A DNA stretch of 64,000 nucleotides from Drosophila pseudoobscura (taxonomy: Eukaryota > Arthropoda > Insecta > Diptera > Drosophilidae), in assembly GCF_009870125.1 (NCBI RefSeq), contig NC_046683.1:56931869-56995868 (forward strand), in the 5' to 3' direction. Position 1 is the stretch's first letter. Every line of letters begins with the position of its first letter. Shown piece after piece: positions 1-13,466 of the stretch. The position numbers and the translations under genes were made by a program. Below the pieces are notes generated by a model. That model was given only the letters and a program-made list of their open reading frames with translations, was not told the origin of the DNA and made no database searches.

Positions 1-623
1 AATGTTTTTTATTTATAAACTAATTCTCAATATGCTTTGAATATAGTTTCCCTGATTTTTCTGGACTCTGTGTGTATTTGTTTCTTGTGCATTTTGATTA
101 TTTCTTCAACAATTATTGTGCTGAGTGATTTTAGATGGAAATACAGCCGTAAGAAGAGAAGATGAAAGATGAACCCAAAGCAATTCGAATATTGTGATAG
201 CCCACACACACACCCACACAACTGACAGACACACACACACGAGATTCATTAATTTTGCTCAAAGGATATTGGAAAATAACGAGAAATCAAATTCATATTG
301 AGATCCAGAAACTATACATAGCATAACGTGTATCGAAAAGCAATAAAACGTAGTGGTAAAAGATATACATACATAGAGTATAACACTTAGGGGAGTCGAG
401 TGCAAGCCGGGGAGCAGAAGAGGAATATTTTGGGATTTTTAACTAAAGCTAAATAGTATACAAAATACAAATACATACAAAATACGAGTATAAATATACA
501 TAGGTATTTACGAATACACATCCATTTGGAAAAGCTTTAATCCAAATTTTGGCTATCGAGTATGGGGGAGTATGGAGAAGAATGAAAGCGAAACCCGTTT
601 CAGTTGTCCAATCACGCACATAC

Positions 624-648
624 GCACACACACACACACACACACACA
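624..648. repeat. (CA)n microsatellite
   Basis: About twelve uninterrupted CA units inside the A-rich tract. Shorter CA-rich runs recur near 190-240, 1440-1470, 3515-3560 and 10380-10395. Confidence 0.9.
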
Positions 649-2637
649 AACGCATGTTATGGGTTCTCTCCAGGATCATGATGTACTGTTATACAAAAGG
701 AAATTGTTAAAGTTGATACATTTTTAGCATAGTATTTAGCACACACACAGACACAGAACACCACACCACACACCCACTGAGACATCAGGCACAACTGTAC
801 ATACTCGTACGTAATCGGAACCAGAGCGCAACCTGGAAATGCAATTGTTGAAATTGTTCAGTATTTGTGGCATTAGGTTCATGATCCATTGTTTCCATTA
901 TCTGTTGCTATTGCTGTTGCTGTTACTGTTGCTGACAACCCTACGCCCCATTCCGCCTCCGCCTCTGCCTCTGCCTCTGCTGCTGCTGCTGGCTCTGCCT
1001 CTGCCACGCTGGGCGGCAGCAACACAATGTTGTGCTGTCCTTTTTTGTGTCAATGCAGTTTAACGAGCGCTCGTTAGGCGTACTCGAACAAAGGGGAAAT
1101 GTAATAAAAAGAGGAACAGCACCATGAATGAGAGAGCACGAGAGAATGGTAAGGGGAAAGAGAAGAGGAACGCGAGAGGAGAGGAGAGAGGAGCGGTGCC
1201 ATTGCCATGCCAACACTGGTCCAGCACTGCGTCAGTCAGCACGTGGCCCACACTGTGTCCACAGGGTCCACAACTCATTCCACACAGAAGCGAAGAAGGC
1301 AATGGGCGGTGGGCGGCGGGCGGTGGGCGGCGGGAGCAGGGGGAAATCACTAACGTTAGGGTGATGCAGTGAGCATTTGATTCGAAAATTTAATTTGCAT
1401 TCCGCGTGATTTATTTATTTATTTATCCAATACTCGAACACACACATACACACACCCACACACTCGCTCACACAAAAAAAAAGCAATGTATAAATAATTG
1501 GGCAACCAAAAACAATGATTAACTATTAGCAAAAACAAAAGCAAAACAAATTAAAAAGACTTGGCACGTTAACACTAATAATTCAAGAATTGAACATAAA
1601 CTAATAAGAAATTCGAAAAATCGACTATTCGAAAAATTGAAAAATCAAACAACCAAAAGCAGAAACAACGAATAAACAGCAAGAACAAAAATGAAAGACT
1701 TAACACTTTGAAAATATATAGCATATATTATGAATCGGAAATGGAGAGCAATACGAGGAAGCAAAACTTATTTACAGCTATTGTATATGGTATGGTATAA
1801 TAATAGAGAAGGCGAAACGAATAAAAAAAACAAAAACAAAAAAAAACAGAATTAACGATAAAAGCAATACAACAGAAACAGCAACAAAAGCAAAAGCAGA
1901 AGCAATAGAGCATTAAGGTAACTCAAAAGTATTAAATCGCATGTATCTATGAGTAAATATTTGGAATTCGTTATATTATTGCGATAAGTAAGCGAAACCC
2001 CGAACATTTATGGCACTATACACTATAGCATAATAAAGAATCTATATATATATACTTATATATATATATACGAGTATATACCTAGTTTACAGAGAAAACG
2101 AATGAAAATATGCAAGAGAGCAAACCAAAAAAAAAATAAGAAGAAGAAGAAGGGAAAAATAAACAATTACTAAGAATTAATTAAAAGCCGTAGGGATTTT
2201 GGATTTAGCTGGCATACGATGAATTGAACGATTTAACGATTATTAGTTATCGATATACAGATACATATATTAACGGTAGAGTTGTTTTTTGCATATATTG
2301 TTATCGCAACTTTTGTGCTGCTTGACGAGACCAATTGATGTACTTTATACAACGAAAACGAAAATGAAAATGAAAACCCAAAAAACCGAAAAAAACTGAA
2401 TGAAAAACCGAAAAACCAATGAACAAAAACTCATCTTATGTTTTTGCATAGGTGCATTGTTGCGATAGATACGTATATACAAAACCTATTTTGATCGACT
2501 ATACTGCAGAAATACACACCACACAGATGCAGATACAGATACAGACGCAGACACAGACGCAGACACAGTCGATACGATACATAGTTGAAAGAGTTACTGC
2601 GTAGAAAATAAATCATTTTATCCTGTATTTAGAGCAC

Positions 2638-2672
2638 TAAACACACACACACACACACACAGACAGACAGAC
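2638..2672. repeat. (AC)n-(AGAC)n compound microsatellite
   Basis: Ten AC units run directly into several AGAC units. It is a simple compound repeat in the putative 3' UTR tract. Confidence 0.85.
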
Positions 2673-3887
2673 AACTGTAGAATTGTAGAAAAGTAGAGTT
2701 GCAAATTATTATTAAAATGAGACAAAAGCGAGACATAAATTTAAGCTTACGATTAGACTATGACTAAAACAAGAACACAGCACATTAGAGAGCAAGCAAA
2801 GAATTCTGTACCTAGAACTACAACAGCAGACAGACACAAACGAACACACAAGAAACACACACACACATAATTATGTATTTTATTGCATTGTATCGATTAA
2901 TAATCGAATATATACATTGATATATATATAAAGCTATCAATACAAGTATATACAATACTATACATCATACACACATGAGCAAAAATGCGTTTATTATGCG
3001 ATATATACAATACATTCTAAATTATAAATGACATGCATAATGTATATGACATTCATGTGCATCATGCAGACACACAAAGAACACACAACACAGACACACA
3101 CATAACATAGGAGGTCCTGGCACTGTCCGTCACTGTCGAATCGGTTACGACATTTGCCAGGGGCCTCTGCCCTCGAAAGTCAATTTTACCAAATGGTCAA
3201 TTTCCAATTACAAAGAAAGCGAATCGTTTCATGTTTTTCAGTAGTTTTTATGATAAGTTGTTGAAAAAATCGAGCAGCTAATTAACCGGAGAAGGTGATC
3301 GAGGAAGAATGATCGATGATCGATAAACGATGAGAGTGGAATCTAGAATTTACCAAAAAGTCTTCAGTTTGATTGCGTGGTTTCCATTCAAGTGCGACAA
3401 GTACTCGACAAGTGCGTACAATATACGATACATACACATAGGTACATACTATATATGCATATAAACACCTTATATACGATATATTTTGTACTTAACCAAT
3501 TGATTTGTATAATCCACACACCCACACCCACACACACACAGCACACCCACACACCCAAACACTGGAAACAATCGAAGCACTCGAAATACCAGGCGAAATG
3601 GCTAATCAATGCATAGTTACTAACGAAAAAATGAAAAAAACCCCCATACACATACGACACACAAACAAAAACAACAATGGAGCCAAGCATTCTGTAAAAC
3701 ATCTAACATAAACGTACATAAGTATATTATATTTTCATAACACATGACAAATTTATACATGACAAAAAACAAAAACCAAAACAAAAATAAAAGAAAAAAC
3801 GAAGAAAAAACGAAGAAAAAGAAAAACCAAATGAAAAGTGCGACGATGCAAACAACTTGCGTAGTAAATGAAAAAACAAACATAGTG

Positions 3888-3901
3888 AATAAAAAAATAA
3901 A
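3888..3901 (+). terminator. Tandem AATAAA polyadenylation signals
   Basis: Two AATAAA hexamers (3888-3893 and 3896-3901) lie at the right edge of the A-rich tract. They are the most plausible end of the upstream transcript. AATAAA also occurs by chance in A-rich DNA (for example near 2030), so earlier poly(A) sites are possible. Confidence 0.35.
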
Positions 3902-5143
3902 AATCTGACAAAAAAAAAACTTATACGAAAGTGCGTTTGATTTCAATTGGTTGGGGGCAGGGACTTCTCCGACAGGACACGGGACAGGGGACAGGGGACA
4001 GGGACCACTGTCAGCTGCAGACTCTGCGGGCTCCATTCAATGCAATTTCGTTTGTGCGAATCAACGGAACGGAAGCTCAGTATTTTCCCCGGCAAAAAGT
4101 AATTGGAGTTACACTTCCACGTAACGAAAGGGAGTGCAAGTGGGAGTGGGAGTGGGAGTGGGCGTGGCTGTGGGTGTGTATTTTTAACATTCCATTGACA
4201 ATCAACTGAAAGCAGCAATAACTGAAGCTGCACTGCAGCCAAAGGATTTCCTTTTTCTTTAGCTGCAGCGTCTCCTCGCGGTCTCTGCGAAAGTTATCGC
4301 CTAATCGCTGCCGACGGAAGAGGTACATTTTCTTCAGCCAGTGATGCCAACAGATACTTCAGAAACGGCGACAACTGCCTTCAGATCGCTATTAGATTGG
4401 TAAAGGTTTCAGTTTACCTTCAAAATCATTTCTCAACAATAACTACAAACAAATCTGAAGAGCCCCTCAAATCAAAGTTAAATTCAACTTTGAGTACACT
4501 TTGAACCGGGGAAAAACACTCCCCGGGGGAAATGTGACACGTTGGAGGTTAGATGTACGAGTATGGATGTGTGGATGTGTGGATGCGATAGAACCCCTTC
4601 TGGCAAGCTGTTGTCAGCCAAATACGTAAGTTCCATGCCCAACTGTGGCTGTAACCGGGAGCCAAAAACAAGAGAGTAAACAATTTTCAAACATAAACAG
4701 CCTCATGGATGATATACCCCATGCTCCTCCTCATGCTCCCCACAGCTCCCCACAGCTCTTCTTTCCCACTGCTGCTGCTGCTTCTGCTGCTTCGCTGTTG
4801 TTGTTTGTTGCGCATATTTTCACATATCATAAGTTTTTATGCTTATTAAAAGCCAAAAGGAAAAAATTGAGCATAATTTATATGATTTGCCTATGGGGCA
4901 ATAACAAAGCAGTGGAAAAAATTCTGTTTATAGGCCGATCAATGGCACGAAGGCGAGGCCTGGATTTGGGCCTTGATTCTGGTGTGGGGCCTGGGTTGGG
5001 TTGGGCCGGGCTGGGGCCGGGCCGGGCCGAGTCGAATCTGATGGTTTTAGTAGATTGTCCTCAGACGATGGCATATTTATACGGCTTAGAGATTGCCCAG
5101 TAGCACACATACGCAACGCGAGTCGAGATAGTTTTCGCCCCCT

Positions 5144-5183
5144 AGTGGCAGTGGCAGTGGCAGTGGCAGTCGCATTGGCAGTG
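5144..5183. repeat. GTGGCA minisatellite
   Basis: Five to six near-perfect 6-bp units, with a decayed final unit. Confidence 0.8.
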
Positions 5184-5550
5184 TGGGAGTAGGTGGATGG
5201 AAGACAGAGCAGCCCTTCGGGGCGATTCCATCATAGGCGGATGACGGCGACAACGAAATCAAAATAGCCCCCCCGACCCACAAGCGGCCAAAACAGGGCA
5301 ACAGGGTTTGTTTTCGGGAGTGGGAGTGGAGAATGGGGAATGGGGAATGGTGATGGGAGAAGGAATACCACGGAGTAGTAGCATGGCAGAGTCGTGGCCG
5401 TTATCCAGCAAAACAATCAACAGCGCGCTTTTTAAGCCATGCCAGATATATTTTCTAATGCTTTTTTTCTGTAACTTTCCACATTCACCCTTGTTCTTCA
5501 CGCTTCGAGCGCTTTATGGGAGTCCTGGTGGTCGTCCGACGTCCTCCACG

Positions 5551-5589
5551 TTCTCCTCCTTCCCCTTCCCCTTCCCCTTCTCCTTCTCC
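5551..5589. repeat. TTCCCC/TTCTCC pyrimidine minisatellite
   Basis: A polypyrimidine tract of 6-bp units. Looser TTCCC runs continue at 5698-5745. Confidence 0.75.
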
Positions 5590-5805
5590 ATGACGGGCTG
5601 GCTCTCAATTGGGGGTCTCTTGAATGGGAATAGGGTTCGGGCAATGACAATGGGATTGGGTTTTCAGCCTGGATTCTTTCCTTTCCGCTACTTTGCTTGC
5701 CTTTCCCTTCCCTTCCATTCCATTCCTTTCCTTTCCTTTTTTTTCTCTGCCATCGCTGTCATGTGTCGGACTGTGAGCCTCCAGATGTATCTGTATCTAC
5801 AAGTG

Positions 5806-5837
5806 TACGACTACGACTACGAGTACGAGTGCGAGTA
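5806..5837. repeat. TACGAC/TACGAG minisatellite
   Basis: Five 6-bp units that differ by single bases, read on the plus strand. Confidence 0.7.
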
Positions 5838-7380
5838 TCTCGAGCCGTTGTTGCGCGTGAATTGTTGGCTTGTTTACTATGCCCTTCAAATTATGCACTA
5901 TCTGTACAGGGAGTGTGGGAGTTGGGAGCTGGGAGCTGGAATGTTGAGGATTTTGTGGGGGCGAGTGAAGATTGCATTAAGATAAATTTAACTGAATCAA
6001 TTTGCTTAATAGCCAATTGAAGAGCAGGAAAAACAAAAAAAGAAAAACACCCAACAACAGGCTAAATGAGCAGAAAGGAAAGAGAGACATGGCCAGAACG
6101 AGAGGAAGAGGCAGAGGCAGAGGCACAGGGCCACCAGATAGAGGAGCGACAGGGAAACAAAGTGAGTGTCTCCAGTTTTAGTGTCATTTATTTTAACGTT
6201 GATTTCTTCCTATCCATTTGTTCACATTGCATACTTTCGCAGCTCCATTCGGGCTTTCTGCTGCTTTCTGCCGCCTCGCCCCCACTTTTGGTAATGAAAC
6301 GTCGTCCAGCTGGCTTAATGCGAAAGCAGCTCTCTCTCTCTGGGAATGAGATACAAAACGGGGGAAAAAAGAAAGGCAGCCCGCAAAAAAAACCAGAACC
6401 AGAACCAGAAAAGAGAAACCAACGAAAATTTATAAATCTCGAAAGTGACGCTGAAATTACATAAGCCCCGGACGTTATATAAGCTCGAAGGCGATGGCTA
6501 CGGCGATGGCAATGGCGCAGGCGAAGCGAAGGCGAGCCGTGTCCCTGGCACTCTTCTCATTCTTTCTCTATCTTCACGGCTCTGGTCAATTTCAATTTAG
6601 CGGCGAACCCCGTCCATCGTCATATGTATGGACAATTGCAGGTCCTAACCCCATTAAAAAGCCATGACGGGGGCCCACACAAAGAGAGTGCACGGCAAAT
6701 GCCTGGCATTTAGAAACGGATGTTCCGATTCGCATTTCGCAACGCAATGATAAACTTCGACCGGTTCCGGCACCACCGCACCCCACCGCACCGCACCCCA
6801 CTGCACCACACCACACCACACCACCTGACCAGGACCAAGACCTGGACCTGGACCTGGTCCGGGGCTACATTCGCAGAGAGCTGGCGCCAAATATCACACG
6901 AAATACGAATACCCGTGACGGAAGATAAAAGACCTGGTGGTCTAATGGAATTTGTTAACTTTGAAAGTACCAAAGGGTTCGTTCCAAATGATGATAATTA
7001 GTAAGAAATGCAATCAATTAGACGAAGCTACCTACATATACATATAGGAATGGCAGGTACAAGGACACTCTTACAAAGATATAGTGCTTGATTTTAATCA
7101 GTCTAAGTACTAGCGCTTGGCCAACATAAAGAATATTTAGGGATCTTTGACTAGCTCAAGAATGACACTCATACGTCATCTTTCTTTGCCATTCTTCTCC
7201 AACTCTGGCTTGAGGAGCAACTATCGATACCACTCCAAGGGCTGCTCATCTCTAACAGATAGGTATCGCTGCCGGTGCTGTCTGAATTCTCGTTATTTAG
7301 CGGGTGCCACGCATACGTGTGCTAGAGCGTGCTAGAAATGTGGGTGGGAATGGGGATGGGGATGAGGTCGGGGATAGGAC

Positions 7381-7400
7381 TTGGATTGGATTGGATTGGA
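7381..7400. repeat. GGATT pentamer repeat
   Basis: Four GGATT-like units in a row, preceded by GGGGAT-type repeats at about 7340-7375. Confidence 0.75.
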
Positions 7401-9911
7401 CTCCCCGCAAACTGATTTGCATGACAGCAAAAGGTGCGTAGGCGTGCACAGTCGGAAGTGGAGCTGGAAGTGCGGCTTATCGCCAGTGTGGCATCTACAT
7501 ATTCGGTTGGAGCTACCTTCTTCTTCATCGCATTGAAGGTAATTGCTGCGAAGCGCCCATTTTTCGCACGGATCGCTTACGCACATGTCCATAAAAATGG
7601 ACAGACAGGGAGATACAGATAGAGATAGGAAGTGGACGCCGCCTCGGGGCAGGCTTCTGTGGCGAATGGGGAATGGAGCGTTGAACGTTTAGCGTTTTTC
7701 GACCTGTGCAACTAATTACGGGGCGCGTAGCACCCGATTTTAATTATCGCCCTGTGCGCTCGCTCAGCTGTTGCCTTTGCCGCATTCTGGGGCCGGGTCT
7801 GTCAGTCAGTTAGTCAGTCGCCAGTCGGCAGTCGGTAGTCTGTAGTCCATAGAACGTAGTCCATAGAACGTAGTCCGTAGTCGGTCCCATCCCGTCCTGT
7901 TCCGAGCATAGGCACGCCCTGAGCGACAGTTACAAACAGCCAAGCGGTGATGGGCCATGGATGGGCTATGGCGATGGCGGCAATCGATTGATTGTGGCCA
8001 AACACGCAGCACTGGAGTTGGACAGGATAAATCAAGCCCCTGACATTTTCCCTGCCTTCTGCCTTCTGCTGGCGTGCGTGAGTTTCGTTAATGCACAAAC
8101 GGAACACAAACAGAGGAGCCACACAGAAGCAGAGCCAGAACCAGAACCAGAAACAGAACAGAACAGAACAGGCAACAGGGCCCCCATTCATACAATACGA
8201 ATATATATAGTATAAAAGCCGATATCCAATTCCCGAAACTCGAACGACGCGTAATGGACTGAAATCCAATACAGAAATATGTATGAGACAGGAGTGGGGA
8301 GACTGGAGACTGGAGAAGAGCAGAGTAGCAAGGATACTCGCCCGCACATATGGAGAAGATATGGTATGGTATGGCATGGATTGAGAGACAGACACAGTCC
8401 CCCACACAGATGTCAGGGAAATATGCGCCGTTTAGTCACAACTGTCAGTTTTCAATTGATTTGTCGAGCCAGTGGCAGGGGAAAGGCTCTCAGAGCCTGG
8501 GGGATTGACTGGGTGGCTCTGAATTTCGCTTCCATCAAAGCCAACAAAGCAAATGTGAAAACATTAAAGCCATTTTTGGCCACGCTTTCGTGTGCATATA
8601 TCTATATATGTAGATATGTTCATATAGTATATTCGTGCAGTGCCGGACAGAGGAAGACAGTGGCGACTAGCCCTAAATGTTGGACATCTTCATTTGACGG
8701 ACACAACAACTTATTTGAAGCCAATATCCTGTGAAAGTTGTTTGGGAGGAAAGTAATTTGGCCTTAGTGCTAATCATTGAATATTTTTACAAGATAACAA
8801 ATATCTTTAAGATGGGACATTTTTGGTTCTATTTATTTATTTATAAAATGGTAGCCCAAGATTTTTCCTACAGCACAAAGCAACAAGGCCTTCAGGTCTA
8901 TGCTGGAAATATATATGTATATAAAAAAATAAATATATTTCTTTGTTCTAAGAAATGAAAATATGTCTTGTGGATGTTACTTAACAATTTGAGGGGTATT
9001 TTTCGAGGATATTCTTCTTGGTTATAGTAGGCCCCGCCATTAAACTGTGTTCAATTCCTTGACGATGCCTTAGGCATCCAATATTCGCGTGTGTTTGGGA
9101 ATTATGGCTAACGATAGTTGGTTTCCCCCATTTCGCTGGCAGTTTCCATTTCAGTTGGCCCATGCGCTGTTCCGGTTGGCCGCCAAAACGCCAAAAACTT
9201 CAACTTTTGGCCAGTCATGTCATGGAGCAGAGTAGAGTAGAGCAGAGCAGAGCAGAGCAGAGCAGTCCATTCTTGTATCGTCATTGTTAACATCATCAAT
9301 TTGTGTGCTTAATATGGAAACTGACGCACAACAATAGCAGACAGGCGGCAGGAGGCAGGAGAAGAATAGAGCTGGCTGGCTGGCAGGACAGCCTGGAGGT
9401 GGAAACAGGATCAAGGAACCAAAAGACTAGAAGCCGGGAGCAGGACTAGGACTAGGACCAGGCCAGCCATATAAATTGAGTTGCTGCAGCAATAAAGCAT
9501 CTCGAATTGTTTATTACATTTTTGCCACACTTGACGAGAGCACGAAGGGGCAGGAGCTATGAGGCAGGAGGCAGGAGGCTGGACGTATATGGAGCACCAG
9601 GCGATAAATACGAAAAGTCATAATACATATATACTCATACTCATAGGAAAAGTGGCTGGGGGGTGGGGAAAGGGGAGGTTGGGGAAGATGAAACGGAAAG
9701 CCCTGGGCCAGAAATCAAAACAATTGCAGCTCAATTCAATTGCTTGGCATCTCTCAATTCTGTGGATAAGAATGGAGAGGCTATATACAGGGGACACATA
9801 CATATATAGAACGGGGGGACAGCGGACAGGCAGTGGCAGTGGCATGGCGGCCACTTACCGTACGAGGCGAAAAGTTCATGAGGTTATGATTTGAGGCAAC
9901 CCATCGGACGA

Positions 9912-9948
9912 CCCCGGACCCCGGCCCCGGCCCCGGCCCCGGCCCCGG
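9912..9948. repeat. CCCCGG hexamer minisatellite
   Basis: Six units of CCCCGG, extremely GC-rich against the local background. The C-rich strand could form G4/i-motif structures. Confidence 0.85.
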
Positions 9949-12590
9949 AACCCAGACCAGACCCGACCCCAGAGCAAACAGTTACGATTGTGTTACAATT
10001 TGTTACATCTGTAAATGTGTGCGCGGAGCTGAAAGCGCGCTGAAAGCTCTCGAGGGACTTTTTAGCCAATATAAATTTTGATCCTTCTTGAAAAATGGAA
10101 GCAAACATAAATAGCATCAAGTGGAAAACTGAACGTTAACGAACGTGCCGCTGGGTGGGGATGGGATGGGATGGGACGGGACGGTATGGGACTACGATGT
10201 GTTGTGGCAGTGGCATCAGCAGGGGGTTGGGTTGGGTTCGGTTCGGTTCGGTTTGGTTCTGATGGGTGCAGAGGGTGACAGCGGCTGTGGCACATCGACG
10301 ACATAAATGAGTGGCGGGCTGAGCGCACATTTAGCAGCAAACAAACAGATTCTCCCCCACATCTCCACCCACAACCAGACACACACACACACAGCCACAC
10401 GAACAGTAGCATAGACTGACAAACACGCACTGTGAAGGACACACAATGTTGGGGAGCTGCTCCACATGTGTCTATGTGTCTATGTGTGTGTGTTTGTAAT
10501 AAAAGCGATGAAAATGGCAACAGCAACAAACAGGAGAAACAGCAACAGCAATGACAGCAGAAAGGAAAACGAAATGGCAAAATAAATTGAAAGAGAAACA
10601 AATAAAAATCAACGAGAAAGGCTGCAAAAGTGGCGGAAAAAAAGGAAGCAACACAGAGAGAGTCAGAAAGCAGAATGAACCAACGAGCAGGAGCTGGAGA
10701 AGAACCAGAAGCCCAAGAAGTAGAAAAACAACAAGAATTATGGGATAGCTTCATGGCCGAAGCAATAGATATCCTTGAAGGTCGAGCGCTCATCACCAGA
10801 TTGCTTTTCGATCAATCATAGATACGATAACTATATAATATAGTTAGTCTAGAAGCAAAAAAAGACGGCAGTTTCTTAGACTTGTCTTAATTACATTCTA
10901 AAATTATACAAGTTTTTGCCTACAACGCCTAGCAGGCCTAACGATATGATATTCCAAACGAAACGTTTCGTTTAAAGAGTAGAATATGCTAAAGTTTGTG
11001 CATGACAAACAGCAACTGGAAAATCGTATTACCCTCCGAAAAGAGTACAAAAGAAGCAGCAGCAGTAATAGCAACAGCAAGCAAATATTGAACGAAAAGG
11101 CAAAATACCAACAAGAACAACAATCAAACACACACGCACTCACACAGTTAAAGAAAATAATCGTCGATAAAAAGCTGGCGCCAAGATACCCGTAATATGA
11201 GCTAACCACTGCCCCCAGCAACCGATTCGGATGCCATTCCACATCTTCCACCGACACACATATTCCCCATCCATTCAGTGGACCATCACCATCACCATCC
11301 CAATCCCTGGCCACTCTCCGATGGCAAGTGGCTTCGCACATCACAGCGCATTATTGGGTGACATGTGGAAGAGCTCCGCTCTTAGGCCTGAAGCTGCTTG
11401 CTGCTTGAGAACGGCTTTGAGCCTTAGCCCACTTGAGTTGGTGTTTTACAAGATACAATTCCACTAATTCCAAACAAAAAGTTAGTCCAGCGTGGCACTT
11501 GAAAAGCTCTCTGGCAGGACTTATTTCGCCCCAGCAAGGTCACTTTCGTTTCACTTAAAGTGCTCTAATTTACAAATTAAACACGATTTTCTGAAGTGTT
11601 TCAAGGGGGGATGGGAGCTTGAATTTCAATTTAAATTTAAATCGCTTGCTGGTATTTCAACGGGGAGCCCGAAAGTATGCAATGCCTTCTCGACAAGATC
11701 AGTTCCGTGAACCAGTAGGAACCGAACCAAGTATTAATAGCACATAAAACAAACAAATCATTGAATATGCTGCGGGGTGAGGTCGGGTCAGGTCGGGTCG
11801 GGTCGGGGAAAGTTTTATGTCGAATCACCTAAAATGACTTTACTTTCTGCTTAATTCGCATTCAAAATGCGAAAAATTTAAGCCCCAAAAATGTGAACTA
11901 TAAGCTGACGTCACGCTCTCGTTCGCACAGCTCCCAATGGCTTAAAATTTATGACATAAATAAAAATACGGGAATAAGGATGGGTCTGCCGCAGCCAGGA
12001 TACCCAAAAGCCATCCATCCCGAGCCAACACCCAACCCCCCGGGCCACTCCACCTCCACCTCCAGCTCCGGCAACCCAACCACTCCAAATTACACGAAAC
12101 GTTTTCGGTTCTTTCCTTGGTTACGATTCGATTGGTCACCTTTGATGAAGAGAGAAAGGGAGAAGGGAAGAAAGAGCTAGAAACGAAAACACAAATAAAT
12201 TAATATTTGGCTTAGTGAAATTGAATTTGGTTTGGTTCGATGTGCCTGCCATGTCTGGCATTTGGCGATAAACGCATTCGCTTTCGCTTTCAGGTAAATT
12301 GCTCGTAAGCCACATCAGCATAAACCGAAAAAACTAAATATTTATGGGCGAACGAAAGACCACGCCCGGACAAATTCAAACGCCAACGGTCAAGCGGCAG
12401 CGACGCATCTGACAGCCCTAGTCCGTCGCTGACTTAGCAACCCTGCTCGAACAGCTGGTACTTGCCTGTTGCATCTTTTTTTGTTTATATGTTCTATTTC
12501 GCGGCTGTGTACTTTTATACTAATTTGAATTTTAAGCCACCGGTGAACCAATATCCACTTAAAAGAACCTTCCCCACGTGAAGTGCAAAG

Positions 12591-13466
12591 ATGAGCGGCG
12601 CACTGAAAGCCAAAGAACAACTGATACGCGCTGTGGAATGCGATCAGATCGGACGAATACTGGAGGCGCAGACGCTTTACCAAGATGGCATCACGCAGCT
12701 CATGTCGTTCGTGGAGACTGAACCAGATGAGAATAAGCGCAAGGCGTTCGTGCTCCGCATCAAGGAGTACATAGATCGGGCGGACGCCATCAAGGCCCGC
12801 GTCAATGGCAAGCTCATGCTGGGCCAGGTGGTGGACCACATATCGATCGAGGAGAACGACACGGGCTACGACTACGATCAGATCTTTGGCAAATACATGG
12901 ACGACAAGACCATTGAGATCCTGCTCGAGGAGCCCTACATGACGCAAAACTATCAGGTAACCAAACTATTCACCCAGGGAGGACAGAGATTAATTCGATT
13001 GATCTTTGACAGTATCAAAACCTCATACGCTTCCTGGAGCTGGCCATCACAAACTGCAAAAACTTGAAGTATTTCCGTTTGATTACCAAAGAGTACTCGG
13101 ATCCAAAGAATCCCGATCAGCAAAAGACTAACCTGGGACAGATAAGAGCCGACCTGGAGCGAAGGTACATCGTTGTCTCCATAAAATATGAAGACACGTT
13201 GCACGATCGAAGAATTTAGTGAGTCTCCGTTAACCGATACGAGTCCCTTGCGTCATCAATATATTGCAGCTATCTAATCTTTCTATTAATAATATTTTTC
13301 CTGTGCTTACAGTCTGAGCAACGGCTATATAATTAAAATCGGACGCGGATTGCACTTTTACAAGGCGGCCAATCCCATGTATTCCATTGGCCTGGTCAAC
13401 TACAAGTACCGCAAGTGCCTCCAAACAGATGTGGACGTATGGCGCAACAATAGCGCAGCATCCTAG
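12591..13466 (+). CDS. MITD1 homologue (MIT domain-containing protein 1)
   Basis: Three exons: 12591-12956, 13013-13218 and 13313-13466, joined in frame to 241 residues, close to the roughly 249 of human MITD1. The start ATG follows GCAAAG and the introns are very short (56 and 94 bp). Residues 1 to about 80 form a three-helix MIT domain (ALKAKEQLIRAVECDQIGRI, then a stretch starting with AQTLYQDGI). The remainder matches the MITD1 C-terminal domain, with hallmark stretches DRRIYLSNGYIIKIGRGLHF and YKYRKC. Known of the family: MITD1 binds ESCRT-III tails through MIT, while the phospholipase-D-like C-terminal domain binds membranes and supports abscission in cytokinesis. It sits alone in about 26 kb of noncoding DNA and looks like a bystander in the neighbour's regulatory region. 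The function is inferred from homology only. Confidence 0.88.

Larger units (their letters stand above)
1..3925 (+). other. A-rich noncoding tract, probable distal 3' UTR of an upstream plus-strand gene
   Basis: No reading frame here looks like protein. The plus strand is strongly A-rich and T-poor over long stretches (for example 1480-1720 and 3640-3925), with A-run and CA-repeat texture that is typical of very long fly 3' UTRs, often in neural genes. A perfect Pumilio-type element TGTACATA lies at 796-803. Tandem AATAAA signals occur at 3888-3901, after which composition changes to ordinary mixed sequence. The strand asymmetry is seen directly; the UTR assignment is inference, and the parent gene lies left of the window and cannot be named. 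Confidence 0.45.
3926..12590. other. Intergenic/regulatory DNA without recognisable genes
   Basis: I see no conserved protein, tRNA or structured RNA here. The stretch is mixed sequence with many minisatellites of 5-7 bp units. Open frames up to about 245 codons exist (for example 5308-5985 plus and 10062-10796 minus), but they translate simple repeats into runs of one or two residue types, with no domain. A perfect CRE palindrome TGACGTCA lies at 11906-11913. It is plausible as cis-regulatory space for a flanking developmental gene, but nothing in the sequence proves this. Confidence 0.5.

Noticed and set aside
5308-5985. Open frame of 225 codons on the plus strand
   Set aside because: It reads through G/A- and T/C-rich minisatellites, has no domain and no codon structure, and is open mainly because of repeats.
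10062-10796. Open frame of 244 codons on the minus strand
   Set aside because: Composed of Cys/Ser/Phe/Pro-rich low-complexity translation of simple repeats, with no domain or plausible gene signals.
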